DNA of 64,000 nucleotides from Microcoleus sp. AS-A8 (GTDB lineage: Bacteria > Cyanobacteriota > Cyanobacteriia > Cyanobacteriales > Coleofasciculaceae), in assembly GCA_039962225.1 (NCBI GenBank), contig JAMPKV010000003.1, positions 1 through 64,000 of the forward strand. The letters run 5' to 3'. The notes under the pieces were generated by a model that was given only the letters and a program-made list of their open reading frames with translations, searched no databases and was not told the DNA's origin. How positions within the stretch are numbered: the stretch's first letter is position 1; each line of letters opens with the position of its first letter. Of this stretch, positions 8,817 through 18,600 are shown piece after piece. A program made the position numbers and the translations under genes.

Positions 8817-9602
8817 TTAGCTGATCTGTATCGGTGTACCCACGGACGGGCAATCAAAGGACTTCCAGGCATTACCACCGCGCAGGAAAATCTCCATCCA
8901 ACAGGTAGAGTCACCTTGAGCATTAGCCCAACCACTGCTCCCCGGTGCAAAGGCTAATTGTCCGGATTCGACGGCAAAGCTGCCATCACTCTTGGTCGCC
9001 TCTTGTTCTCTCTCACCCATTCGTAAACGCACGGTTTCGCCGTCTTGCCCATTGCTAATACCATATTTAATGGTAGTTTTCAAGTTTCCGTAGCCATCAA
9101 TATAGGCAATACAGTTCGGCGGCACATCGGGTATATCGGAAGGGGATATTTCTTCACCTAGAGCATCGGGTTGACCCAACGCGATCGCCCCGGCGGCTTG
9201 GGGAAATAGGTCACGCGAACGAAACTGAGAGCCTTCAGCCGCTACAGCCGCCCAGCGCAGATCTTCAGCGAGATCACGCACAAATGAGAAGGCATAACCC
9301 GCATTCACACCAATTACGCGCACACCCGTCGGTAGACGTGCGAAAGCCAGGCGCTCACCGGCATTAGCAGTACGCGCCTGTTGATCATCCTCTCGCGGCG
9401 CAACGTTATGATAAATGATGGTTCCAGGAGGAGCTTGATTCAAGCCTAACTGGGCGATACAGAATCCCGCAGCTAGGGTAGCAAAAGCCGGGACAGGCGT
9501 TAGTACGGGTTCCGCATCCGGGAGATAGAGCTTGATCCGTTGTACGACTTCAGCAAAGGCCAGGTCGCCTAAACCGTAATCGGCAATGATGTGAACGAGC
9601 AT
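8817..9602 (-). CDS. SAM hydrolase / SAM-dependent halogenase-fold protein (DUF62 family)
   Basis: The protein has 261 residues. It resembles the family of S-adenosyl-L-methionine hydrolases (adenosine-forming), which shares its fold with fluorinase and chlorinase and normally uses hydroxide to split SAM into adenosine and methionine. Seen: an N-terminal IIADYGLGD segment corresponding to the usual TDFGxxD start, and a C-terminal IAYIDGYGNLKTTI corresponding to the IDxFGNLxTN motif of the second domain. The length is typical. The gene starts 12 bases after the end of the upstream glycosyltransferase gene, so the two are probably one transcript. The substrate is inferred from the family. The Tyr in place of Phe in both motifs is a divergence from classic members. 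Confidence 0.65.
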   Translation of the reverse strand: MLVHIIADYGLGDLAFAEVVQRIKLYLPDAEPVLTPVPAFATLAAGFCIAQLGLNQAPPGTIIYHNVAPREDDQQARTANAGERLAFARLPTGVRVIGVNAGYAFSFVRDLAEDLRWAAVAAEGSQFRSRDLFPQAAGAIALGQPDALGEEISPSDIPDVPPNCIAYIDGYGNLKTTIKYGISNGQDGETVRLRMGEREQEATKSDGSFAVESGQLAFAPGSSGWANAQGDSTCWMEIFLRGGNAWKSFDCPSVGTPIQIS

Positions 9603-9614
9603 GAGGTTTATCTT

Positions 9615-11174
9615 TTATGTATGAGTAAGAGTAGACGCTGCAAAATTGCTGGGTTCTTCCGGGGGAGATGTCGGATTAGAACCAAAGTAAAGGCGACTCA
9701 ATTCTTCCACAGAAACATCGGTTTGCGGTTGGGGGTTACGGAAGTAGGGATGAATCGGGAGTAACTCAGAAGGCCGACGTGCCGCAGGTTGAGCCACAAT
9801 CTGCTCAATCAGGGTCAGATAGTATTGGGCGGTACACTCCCAGGTATAGTGTTCCAAAACATGCTGCTGACCACCCGATTGCAACTGTTCCCACATTTGG
9901 GCATCACAAACCACCTGCTCAAGTCCCTGCGCTATATCAGCAGGATCTTCTGGGTCAACCAAGACACTATATTCATCATCCCCCTGTTTTAAGCTTTCAC
10001 TTAAGCCCCCGTTCTGTGTCCCCACCACGGGTAGACCGGCTACTGCGGCCTCCAAAGGACCGAGTCCAAAGGGTTCATAGTAGGACGTGAGGGCGAATAC
10101 GGAACGGCGTCTGCTCATCAATCGATAGGTCGCCGCTAATGCGGGTTGATCGGGTAATCCAAAGGCACTAATCTTGCCCCACAAGTTGTTTTCGTTCACC
10201 ACCTCTCGGATGGGGGCTAATACCTCTTGTTCGGTTTGAGAGTCGCTGGCTTCCTCGTGCAGTGGATTATCGAGTCCTGGGGTAATTAGTAGCAGATTGG
10301 CTCGTTCCTGTAAAGTTGGGCTGATGGCAAAGGCTTGCACTAAACCTAAGATGTTCTTTTTGGGAGCTAATCGGCTGCTGGCTATGATTACAGGCCACTC
10401 GCGCCTTTCCTCAGGAATATCCCGTGCCAATCGTTCCATGACGAGTTGGTATGTCGCTTCCTCATTAGGAGAGCGAACTTCGGAACCGAAAATGGATGAG
10501 TCTACTCCTGGCGCAATTACGGCAAAGCGCGCCTTGTGGGAAACCTCGACGGCCCCCTGATAGGCTTGATGAGAGTACTGCTCAAAGCGTTCCTGCCGCG
10601 TACTGGTAATATTAACCGCTGAGCGATTCATGCTCAGGCGTTCGGCAATGATGCGGTGTCCGAAATGGAATTGCTCATCGATTTCCCCGATATTTTCTGG
10701 GGTAACCTGCCGTTGATCCATCTTCTGGGCACCTAAAGAATGACCCGTAAATGTGAAGGGTACGCCTGTCTTCTCTTCAATCAGAACGCCACAGATTCCT
10801 CCATCACCGTAGTGGGTAGTCATCACATCGGGTAAGCCGCCTTGATTTTGATAAAATTTCAGGATGTTGGGTACCCAGTCCGTGACCAAATGAGGCCAGA
10901 GCAACTCTTTACGCAAAAATTCTTTAGGGCCAGCCGGTAACCGGATAATGCGGACATTATCCACTCCTGGATAGGCGTCAAAGGGTTCTGCAAATTCGGG
11001 CCAGTCGGGGTCGATGATTTGGCGGGTGAGAATATCCACTTTATGACCCTTTTGAGCCATTTCTAGGGCGACTTGCTTGACATAGGTCAGTTGACCGCCA
11101 AAATCGGGATGTTCTGATAAGTGACTATCGCCTGGGTCGAAGTTGCCTTGAGGGTTGAGAAATCCAATGTGCAT
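9615..11174 (-). CDS. GT4 glycosyltransferase, sucrose-phosphate-synthase-like
   Basis: A 519-residue retaining GT-B glycosyltransferase. The N-terminus carries a SPS-like glycine loop (HPDFGGQLTYVKQVALEMAQ) and DILTRQ, and the C-terminal domain has the GT4 E-x7-E region YYEPFGLGPLEAAVAGLPVVG. This arrangement is shared by sucrose-phosphate synthases, sucrose synthases and mannosylfructose-phosphate synthases. The donor is probably a nucleotide-sugar, and the acceptor is unknown. It lacks a fused phosphatase domain, so any sugar-phosphate product would need a separate phosphatase. It is the first gene of a two-gene unit with the downstream SAM-hydrolase-like protein. No clear Shine-Dalgarno was evaluated; the ATG gives the full family N-terminus. 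Confidence 0.75.
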   Translation of the reverse strand: MHIGFLNPQGNFDPGDSHLSEHPDFGGQLTYVKQVALEMAQKGHKVDILTRQIIDPDWPEFAEPFDAYPGVDNVRIIRLPAGPKEFLRKELLWPHLVTDWVPNILKFYQNQGGLPDVMTTHYGDGGICGVLIEEKTGVPFTFTGHSLGAQKMDQRQVTPENIGEIDEQFHFGHRIIAERLSMNRSAVNITSTRQERFEQYSHQAYQGAVEVSHKARFAVIAPGVDSSIFGSEVRSPNEEATYQLVMERLARDIPEERREWPVIIASSRLAPKKNILGLVQAFAISPTLQERANLLLITPGLDNPLHEEASDSQTEQEVLAPIREVVNENNLWGKISAFGLPDQPALAATYRLMSRRRSVFALTSYYEPFGLGPLEAAVAGLPVVGTQNGGLSESLKQGDDEYSVLVDPEDPADIAQGLEQVVCDAQMWEQLQSGGQQHVLEHYTWECTAQYYLTLIEQIVAQPAARRPSELLPIHPYFRNPQPQTDVSVEELSRLYFGSNPTSPPEEPSNFAASTLTHT

Positions 11175-11606
11175 CGCCTAATTCCTAATCAGTCTTGGTT
11201 TGGCTGGAGACTTCTGCCTGAAGACGGCGCTAGAAGGGTTTGGCGATTACCTCTAAGACCTGCGAAAGCAGAAACTTTCGCTGCGTCCTCACCCTTTGGG
11301 TGGTGTGATGCAGCGCGATCTGCGCTTCGCAGCAGCGCTTCGCTATCGCTAGTCGTCAGACTGTCCGTAAGCGCCAGAAAAAAGTATGTCAGAGGGCGAT
11401 TTCGCGTTTCCTTGCTTCAAGCCGCCCACTTCGATTCAGGCATTTCCTAATGCTTAAGTTAATCACTAGTGCCAATGGCTCACCTATACCAAATGACATA
11501 AAGCGAGCGTCTGGCTGAGGAAAAATCAGGTCTAGCTTCGGGGGTACAACTTTAGGGCATTACCGAGTCGTAGCCAATATGTCTCAGGCCATAGTTAAGA
11601 CGCTGG
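11175..11606. other. intergenic region rich in palindromic repeats
   Basis: No gene is credible here. A hairpin at 11262-11281 (GCGAAAG with CTTTCGC, loop CAGAAA) is followed by a dispersed 36-bp repeat at 11315-11350. It separates the 5' end of the glycosyltransferase operon from the 3' end of the NACHT gene. Confidence 0.7.
11315..11350. repeat. 36-bp dispersed palindromic repeat, copy 1
   Basis: This 36-bp sequence starts GCGATCTGCGCTTCGC and ends CTTCGCTATCGCT. It is identical over all 36 bases to 35462-35497, where it sits inside a coding frame. Internal inverted segments (GCGCTTCGC type) suggest a small mobile or REP-like element. Confidence 0.9.
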
Positions 11607-14012
11607 CTACAACGGGTACATCGGCAACAACAACGTCTCTTCTATTTTCTGCTGCACTTTTGATGTCATCTGACTATTACTCTTCAGGCACTCCACTAGC
11701 AACTTGTTGCCATTGTTATATTGCTCTAACAACAATTGTGAGGCTTCGCTCAAGTGCCATTCGTGACCGATATTGCGCTGCTCAATCATCACGCCTCTGA
11801 ATTGAGAAACCCAAGATTGACCGTTCAGTTTCCACCATTGCTGGACACTTTCTGAGCCTTCTTCTGGATGAGGTAACTGATTTTTCAGTTGCCGCAGTAA
11901 GCTCCCTATGGGTTTAACCCCTGTCAAGTAATCCAGCTCAAGGGCAAGATGCAGAGCCGTGAGCCGATTATGAATCAGGTCTGGGGTCAGAGTCAAAGCA
12001 ACCGCTAAAGCATGAGTCAGAGCCAAATCCAGAGCGAGTTCACCCTCTACTTCACTGGCTAAAGAGCGATCAATCACCAACGCTAAAGCCTGATCACGAG
12101 CCAATCGGTGTTCCGTAGGAAGCGCTAGGGTTAAGTAGAAGGCGCGGACAGCCGCAGGTTTATAGGGTGTTTTTACGTCTAAAGATTTCTGCATCACCCA
12201 GTTGAGGTAAGGTTGCAATGCCTCTCCTGCCTTAGTGATACCTGGAGACCGATTAGCGGCTAATGCACCTGCCATCGGCGACTCACTGCCTTCTGCGGCT
12301 ACCACCGTGATCATGGGGATTTGAGGTGCACACACCAAGGCATCAACTTGTTGCTTCATGAGTTGCAACAGTTCATCGGCATCGGGCAATAACTGTGCGG
12401 TGAGTAGAAATATTTCGCGCCAACGGTTCTCTGTCAGGTGCCTTACTAACTGTTGTAAAGACAAATGTGTACCCACAATCATCGCTCTCGCCGTCAAATA
12501 TTCTTGAAAGGTTAAATGAGAGAAAGAGTAAATCCCTCGCGCTCGCTCCACTAAAAGGCCATGCTGTGCCTCAATCGCCTTCAAGACAGCCGCACTATCA
12601 ATTTGTAGGGCAGACTCATCAACTGGAGCCTTGGATAAGGTGCGTAAATAATCGGCAATGAGATGCTCAAGCCTACTCTCTTCAAAGAAAGAGTCTCCTT
12701 GAGAAAAGGTAATTGCCGCTAACTGACTGAGTAATTGAAGCTTGTGCGGTAATGATAAATTCCGATAAACCTCATCTCGCTTGACACCTCTGGCTTCGTC
12801 CCAGCGAATCAGAAGTAAATCAAGTCCTAGTTTATAAAGATCAGATCGTCGAAGGGGGAAATCCGCCTTGGATTGGAACACCAAGCAGGCAAGATTGAGC
12901 AAGACTGGTGTTATCGCGAGTTCTCTAATTTGCTGATTTTGTGGAACCGCTAGTTGTTCGAGAAATAAAGCTGCTTTTTGTAACCCCAATTGGGGTGAAT
13001 TTCGAGCCATGGCGACAAACCACTTTTTGGCAAAGGCTTCAATTTGCAAGGGCTTGAAATCAGCAATTTCGACTTCAGTAAATCCTCGAAATCGGTACTC
13101 TTGAGCCGCAATGCGGCAAGTGATCACGAGTTGATTTTTGTAAGACTTCTCAGACAGCTTGCGAATTTGCTTAATCACTTGATCACTGGTGGCCTCTGGC
13201 ACTTCATCCAAGCCGTCCAACAAAATCAAAAGTCTGCCCTGAGAGAGGAGAATTTCAACATCTTGCTCAGCAACTCCCGCTTGATAAAAGTCTAGATGGA
13301 TAGAGTCTAATAAACTGAAATTTCCTGCGTCTAGACCATCCTCAGCGAAGTTTTTTAGGGGAATAAACACGGGGACAACATGGGATTGAAAATGACCTTG
13401 ATTGCACTGAATAGCTAGATGTTGTAAAAAAGTAGTCTTACCAGCTCCGGGTTTACCGAGTACCATCAACTTGGTATACCGCTCAACGGCTTTAATCCCA
13501 GGGACTGCTTCGACGCGAACTTTACCCAAGCCTAAGCGGTCAAATTCTTGGGGTTGGAAGTCTTGTAAATCAGAAAAATCTAGCCATCGTTGGCTAGTAA
13601 TTTCTTCGAGAATATTGACATCTACATACAGATCTTCTATATCAATAGGCCGTGAAATATCAAGTAGGTGAAGGGTGCCGCATTGGTCTTGAATTTTGTC
13701 GTAGCGCTCTTGTCGAACTTTGGTGACTAGAAGGTCAAGTTCGCTTTTAGGGTCTGGAATGTTTGGCTCGGATGGTGCCTCAAAATCGGTGGGTAAAGCT
13801 GCAATTTCTTCAAAATTAAGATTTAACCGAAAGCAGATTTCGGTAAAAACATTTCGGTCGATGGGTTTACCGGAAAAAAATTTCCAAATGGGTTGGCGAG
13901 TTTCTAAGCCGACTTCAGCCGCCAAATATTCCTGCGTCCATCCTGTTCGCAGAAAAGCCTGTTTGGCTTTCTTGATGCCTTCTGGTGATGCCTGAAGCGA
14001 TCGCCTTGCCAT
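11607..14012 (-). CDS. HTH-NACHT STAND NTPase, putative defence or signalling protein
   Basis: An 801-residue protein. Residues 1-70 form a helix-turn-helix-like domain (WTQEYLAAEVGLETRQPIW) of the type common at the start of cyanobacterial NACHT proteins. The NACHT ATPase follows with P-loop GKPGAGKTT (residues 186-194) and Walker B LLILLDGLDEVPE (residues 261-273). The end of the NACHT module is YSFSHLTFQEYLTARAM (about residue 500). The C-terminal 280 residues are helical and contain an Ala/Leu-rich repeat-like stretch. Bacterial NACHT proteins (bNACHT) are known STAND ATPases, and some stop phage infection after sensing phage components; others are regulatory. No effector nuclease or transmembrane domain is visible, so the N-terminal domain would be the output. 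The gene stands alone, and HIP1 octamers occur near its start. Confidence 0.85.
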   Translation of the reverse strand: MARRSLQASPEGIKKAKQAFLRTGWTQEYLAAEVGLETRQPIWKFFSGKPIDRNVFTEICFRLNLNFEEIAALPTDFEAPSEPNIPDPKSELDLLVTKVRQERYDKIQDQCGTLHLLDISRPIDIEDLYVDVNILEEITSQRWLDFSDLQDFQPQEFDRLGLGKVRVEAVPGIKAVERYTKLMVLGKPGAGKTTFLQHLAIQCNQGHFQSHVVPVFIPLKNFAEDGLDAGNFSLLDSIHLDFYQAGVAEQDVEILLSQGRLLILLDGLDEVPEATSDQVIKQIRKLSEKSYKNQLVITCRIAAQEYRFRGFTEVEIADFKPLQIEAFAKKWFVAMARNSPQLGLQKAALFLEQLAVPQNQQIRELAITPVLLNLACLVFQSKADFPLRRSDLYKLGLDLLLIRWDEARGVKRDEVYRNLSLPHKLQLLSQLAAITFSQGDSFFEESRLEHLIADYLRTLSKAPVDESALQIDSAAVLKAIEAQHGLLVERARGIYSFSHLTFQEYLTARAMIVGTHLSLQQLVRHLTENRWREIFLLTAQLLPDADELLQLMKQQVDALVCAPQIPMITVVAAEGSESPMAGALAANRSPGITKAGEALQPYLNWVMQKSLDVKTPYKPAAVRAFYLTLALPTEHRLARDQALALVIDRSLASEVEGELALDLALTHALAVALTLTPDLIHNRLTALHLALELDYLTGVKPIGSLLRQLKNQLPHPEEGSESVQQWWKLNGQSWVSQFRGVMIEQRNIGHEWHLSEASQLLLEQYNNGNKLLVECLKSNSQMTSKVQQKIEETLLLPMYPL

Positions 14013-14162
14013 AAACCCATCCTAAATTTTTTCTGATTATGCGTTGGCTGACAACATATACATCAAGTCAAACACTGGCGCAAACGCTAGCGCAAACATC
14101 TGAGCTTTAGACTGACCTTAAGAAACAGAGCCAAGCTACCTCTTTATTACACCTGCCTAGCT

Positions 14163-14393
14163 ATGAACCGTCAGACTCTGCGAATCTTACTCGAAGCAGT
14201 TGCCGTCACGCTTTGCCTCTCTATTATCGTCGGGCAACAGTCTGAGGCTAAAATCACCTCTACAGCCACCGCACCTACGTTCCACAACGCTTTCAATCGG
14301 GGTACCACGCTATGGCTTGGACAAGCGGCTACTACCTCTGAGGGAAAAGGCTCTGCAACACATTTTGACAGCGATGGTGTGGTTGAACAGTAA
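14163..14393 (+). CDS. small secreted protein, unknown
   Basis: A 76-residue open frame with a plausible signal peptide: a basic N-terminus (MNRQTLR), a hydrophobic core (AVAVTLCLSIIVG) and a cleavage-like site near SEAK. The mature part is short and Ser/Thr-rich. The start ATG directly follows a T/C-rich stretch without a strong ribosome binding site. It could be a small secreted protein or the decayed start of a longer one. The following 280 bases before ispF hold no clear gene. Confidence 0.4.
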   Translation: MNRQTLRILLEAVAVTLCLSIIVGQQSEAKITSTATAPTFHNAFNRGTTLWLGQAATTSEGKGSATHFDSDGVVEQ

Positions 14394-14675
14394 CCTCAAG
14401 GAACACATTGACGGCCCATCAATGGACAGAGGTGATAGTAGCACCCGTTGTGTCAATTTATTATTGCTATACACAGGTGCAGTCAAACGCAGTACTTGCT
14501 CTTTCCCATCATCTCCTCATCTAACTGATCTACTATCTTTGAACACAACTCGGTATCAGGGGCATCGACCGAATCCACAACTCTAAAAAAAGTTGGTTCA
14601 GTCTATGCTTCAAATCTGTCTACAAGTTGTGAAACACTAGTACTGTGGAAAAATCGCTCAACTGATAGCCAAAAA

Positions 14676-15155
14676 ATGAATATACGCATTGGTAATGGTT
14701 ACGATATCCATCAACTCGTTACAGGACGCCCATTGATTTTGGGTGGCATAGAAATTGCCCATGAGATGGGGTTACTCGGTCATAGTGATGCCGACGTTTT
14801 GACTCACTCGATTATGGACGCGATGCTGGGCGCTTTGAGTTTAGGGGATATTGGTCATTACTTCCCTCCCACTGACCCAAAGTGGGCAGGGGCAGATAGT
14901 GTAGTTTTACTGAGTCAGGTCAATCAACTCATCCACACCCACGGCTTTTCCATTGGGAATATTGACTCTGTGATTGTGGCCGAACGTCCGAAGCTAAAGC
15001 CCCATCTTAAGGCTATGCGCGATTGCCTCAGTTCCACACTAGAATTACAACCTGATCAAATCAGCATCAAGGCAACCACAAACGAGAAGTTAGGCCCCGT
15101 AGGACGAGAAGAGGGAATTGCTGCCTATGCAGTAGCGTTATTGGTGGCTCGTTAA
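14676..15155 (+). CDS. ispF: 2-C-methyl-D-erythritol 2,4-cyclodiphosphate synthase
   Basis: IspF converts CDP-ME 2-phosphate to the cyclic diphosphate MEcPP in the non-mevalonate isoprenoid pathway that feeds carotenoids and the phytol of chlorophyll. The 159-residue length is exact for the trimeric enzyme. Metal ligands Asp10, His12 (GYDIHQL) and His44 ([10 protein letters not shown]) are present, as is LGHSDADV. The ATG follows a short A-rich leader. The gene stands alone, which is common for cyanobacterial ispF. Confidence 0.97.
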   Translation: MNIRIGNGYDIHQLVTGRPLILGGIEIAHEMGLLGHSDADVLTHSIMDAMLGALSLGDIGHYFPPTDPKWAGADSVVLLSQVNQLIHTHGFSIGNIDSVIVAERPKLKPHLKAMRDCLSSTLELQPDQISIKATTNEKLGPVGREEGIAAYAVALLVAR

Positions 15156-15211
15156 GCTGAGTTTCTTGCTCAGAAAGATCGTCATCCCGATTTAGAGCTA
15201 AGTTTAATTTT

Positions 15212-15607
15212 TCATTGATGGCTTAACTTACATGCGGGATGTTTCATTTCAAATTCACTCTTGAATTGCAGGGCTTCACTTAAACTGGAGAAGCTAGCAA
15301 TTAAAATCCAGATACCACCCCTGTTGACCAAATCGTTAATCATGATCTTCCCTTTATATTGGGCAACCATTGCTAAAAAGTCGGCCTCAATTCGATTGTA
15401 CTCCTGACCTGAACCCTGAAAGGAAACAGTGGTTTTCGTTGATTTTTTGCTTTGAGGTTCAGTTATTTTATCGGTAGCTGACCACTCATTTTGATAGTCT
15501 TTCAAACGTTTGTTTAATGTTTCATAGTTATCTTGTGAAGGATAACTGAGAAAACTAGCATAAGCACTTGTCAAAGCCGCTAACTTGTGGCAGGTTGGAA
15601 TGTTCAT
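15212..15607 (-). CDS. hypothetical protein downstream of a sensor kinase
   Basis: A 131-residue protein with no recognised domain, no signal peptide and no membrane segment. It has a Ser/Lys-rich central linker (residues about 45-65) between two predicted alpha/beta parts. The C-terminal half (GGIWILIASFSSLSEALQFK) looks like a small alpha/beta sandwich. It begins 28 bases after the stop of the large histidine kinase gene on the same strand, so it may be co-transcribed. Function unknown. Confidence 0.55.
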   Translation of the reverse strand: MNIPTCHKLAALTSAYASFLSYPSQDNYETLNKRLKDYQNEWSATDKITEPQSKKSTKTTVSFQGSGQEYNRIEADFLAMVAQYKGKIMINDLVNRGGIWILIASFSSLSEALQFKSEFEMKHPACKLSHQ

Positions 15608-15635
15608 GTTTCAATAAAAATTTCTATTTGGGAAC

Positions 15636-18600
15636 CTAAATTTTTTCACTTTGTATCTGCTGATGTTTGATGGGAATTTCTATGACAAACTCAGCGCCTT
15701 GTCCGGGTGCTGAATTACACCGCAGATGGCCTCCGTGTTTCTCAACAATGATCTGGTAGCTGATGGCTAAACCCAAACCCGTTCCTTTACCCACCGCCTT
15801 GGTGGTAAAAAATGGGTCAAATAACTGCTGCTGTGTCTTTTGCGTCATTCCAATCCCATTATCGGCGATGCGAATAAAGAGGTGAGTGGGCGAAATAGTA
15901 GGGGAGTGAACGGATGAACGGATATTTCGGGAGGAGGTGAGGGGGGATGCGAAGTAATTGGCTGGAGAATACCCCGTGTCTCCTTCAGGTTCTCTTCTCT
16001 CCTGTTCGCATAAATTCTGATCTCTCTGTTGATTGTCCTCAACGATACCCGTGGTAATTGTGATAGTGGGTGGCGAATGAGTGACAGTTTCCTCTTGAGT
16101 ACTATGAGCCTCTAAAGACTGACGTCTGCTTTTTTCCTCTACAGCATCGATGGCATTGCTCAGCAAATTCATGAATACCTGATTGAGCTGTCCTGGATAG
16201 CACTCCACTAGGGGTAAGTAGCCATACTCTTTAATCACGGAGATAGCCGGAGAACCAGGCTTCCCTTTGAGCCGATTTTGCAGAATCATCAGGGTGCTTT
16301 CAATGCCTGAGTGAATGTCTACCTCTTTGCTTTCCGACTCATCTAAGCGGGAAAATGTGCGTAGCGATCGCACGATCTCCCGAATGCGCTCAGCACCGAT
16401 CTTCATCGAGTCCTGAAGTTGGGTCAGGTCAGTAATCAAGAAATCGAAGTCAATGGCTTCCATATACTCTTGAATCATCCCCGGAGGATGGGGGTAGGCG
16501 GCACGATACAGTGCCACTAAACCCAAGAGTTCTTGAAAATACCCTTGAGCATGGATGAGATTGCCGTAAATGAAGTTAACCGGATTGTTAATTTCGTGAG
16601 CCACACCCGCCACTAGCTGACCCAGACTCGACATTTTTTCACTCTGAATCAACTGAGCTTGAGTTCGTTGTAACTGGTGCAGGGTTTGTTGCAATTGGGT
16701 GGCTTTCTCTTGGGCTTCCTGAGTGGCTCTGCGGCTAGCGGCATAAAGCTCAGCCTGTTTAATCGCAATCAGAAGTTGAGCTTTCACCGCTTGTAAGAGC
16801 TCCAATTCCCAATCCGTCCAAGGTCGAGCCTCTTGATTATGAATACAGTTGATCACACCAATTGTTCCTGAAGGTGTCTGCATCGGCAACGACAAGGCGG
16901 AAGTACAGCTAAGAGAACGAATAAACGACTGAAAAATCGGGTCACTAATCGTCTCGACATTATCGATGCGGAGAATTTCCAGATTCAGCAGCTTTTGGTT
17001 AAGTGGACCAATTAAATTAGCGGGATAGCGACCGGTACGATCCGCACAATCAGGATTGCGCGCTTCTTTAACGACTTCCCAATAGGATCGGTGCTCATAA
17101 GCGTAATACCAAGCAAACTGGCAGCGATCAATTTGCAACAACTGACGGATTTCTCGGACGGCGGTTTCGAGAATCGTGTTCAAGTCCAACGATCTGCGGA
17201 TTTGATTAGACAACCGATTAAGCAGTTCTTCCCGCTGCGCTCGTTGTCGTAATTTGGCTTCTGAGTCCCGCAAGGCTGCTTCAGCCGCTTTCCGATCACT
17301 GATGTCTTGGACAACACATAGGAAGTATTGAGGCAGGAGTGTCACACGTCCCGCAGCGCTATCGCCTTGAGGAGTATGCACCAAGGATGCCGTAATTTCT
17401 ACCCAAATCGGCTCACCATCTTTGCGGAGGTAGCGCTTTTCCAAGGAATAGGTTTCAATTTCACCCATTAACAGCGATCGCAAATACTTCCGATCCACCG
17501 CTCGATCATCCGGGTGGGTTATATCCTGAAGCGTTCGTTGCAATATTTCCTCACGGGTATAGCCAACAATATCGCAAAACTTCTGATTGACCCGGACAAA
17601 CGAGCCGTCCAGTTCGGCGTGGGTAATGCCAACAGCCGCTTGCTCAAAGGTGGCACGAAAACGTTCTTCACTCTCACGCAATGCCGCTCCGATTTGTTTG
17701 CGCTTGGTGATATCAATAAAAGAAACGACCGCTGCATAAGGGGTCGTTTCCTTGGGGCCAAATAGAGGTTGTGAATTGAGGCTGAGCCAAGTCAGGCTGC
17801 TGTCAGGCTTGTAAAGACCGATGATTACATCCGTAAAAGATTGCCCATGACGTAGCGTCAAATGGAGTGGATGTTCCTCCCTAGAAATAGCCTCCCCCTC
17901 TTCCGTAATGATCAACCAGTGTGACTCAATCAACGTCCGTCCTAGCAGTTGATCAGCGGGCACCCCCAAAATACGTTCGGCAGCCGCATTGCAGGTGCGA
18001 ATTACCCCATTAGCATCTTGTAAGATAATGCCCTCTGCCATGGCGGCAATCAAGGAGCGATACCGTTGTTCAGATTCCTGCTGCAACGCTTGTGCCTGCT
18101 GGCGCTCCGCAATCTCCTGCTGTAGCTGTTCAATTGTGTTACTAAGAAAACCCGTCCCCCAAATTCCTTGTGTTACTGTTTCTCTAAACCAACAATAACT
18201 ATTGTCACTTTGGGAATCGGGTACTTCAGCGATGGATGGACTTTCTGGGAATTCGGTAAACATCATAATTCCACCCATCTCACCGTTACGGGTGCGCCAA
18301 GGCTGGATTTCCCACTTCACTCTTTGGCGAGAACCGTCAGGTTTAATGAAATAAGCTGAGTCGCCGAGCTGAGTTTCCCCCGCTAAAGCCAAAGCGAAAA
18401 TTTTTCGCCATCGATCCAGCGAGTGAGGAGAGCTAGAAGTGACTACTGGAGCTTTAGTCCAAGGATGTAGGGGTGTTAGACCCTTGGGATCTTCCCTGGA
18501 GGTGTTCTCCAAGGATAGTCCGCAGGGGGAGGAGTGAGGAGATGACACTTTCCCTGGCTCATGCAGCAGCAGGGGAAATATTTTGTAATATTCGCGACCC

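Noticed and set aside
15845-16042. 65-codon reverse frame within the histidine kinase
   Set aside because: It overlaps the kinase in another frame and corresponds to the low-complexity insertion.
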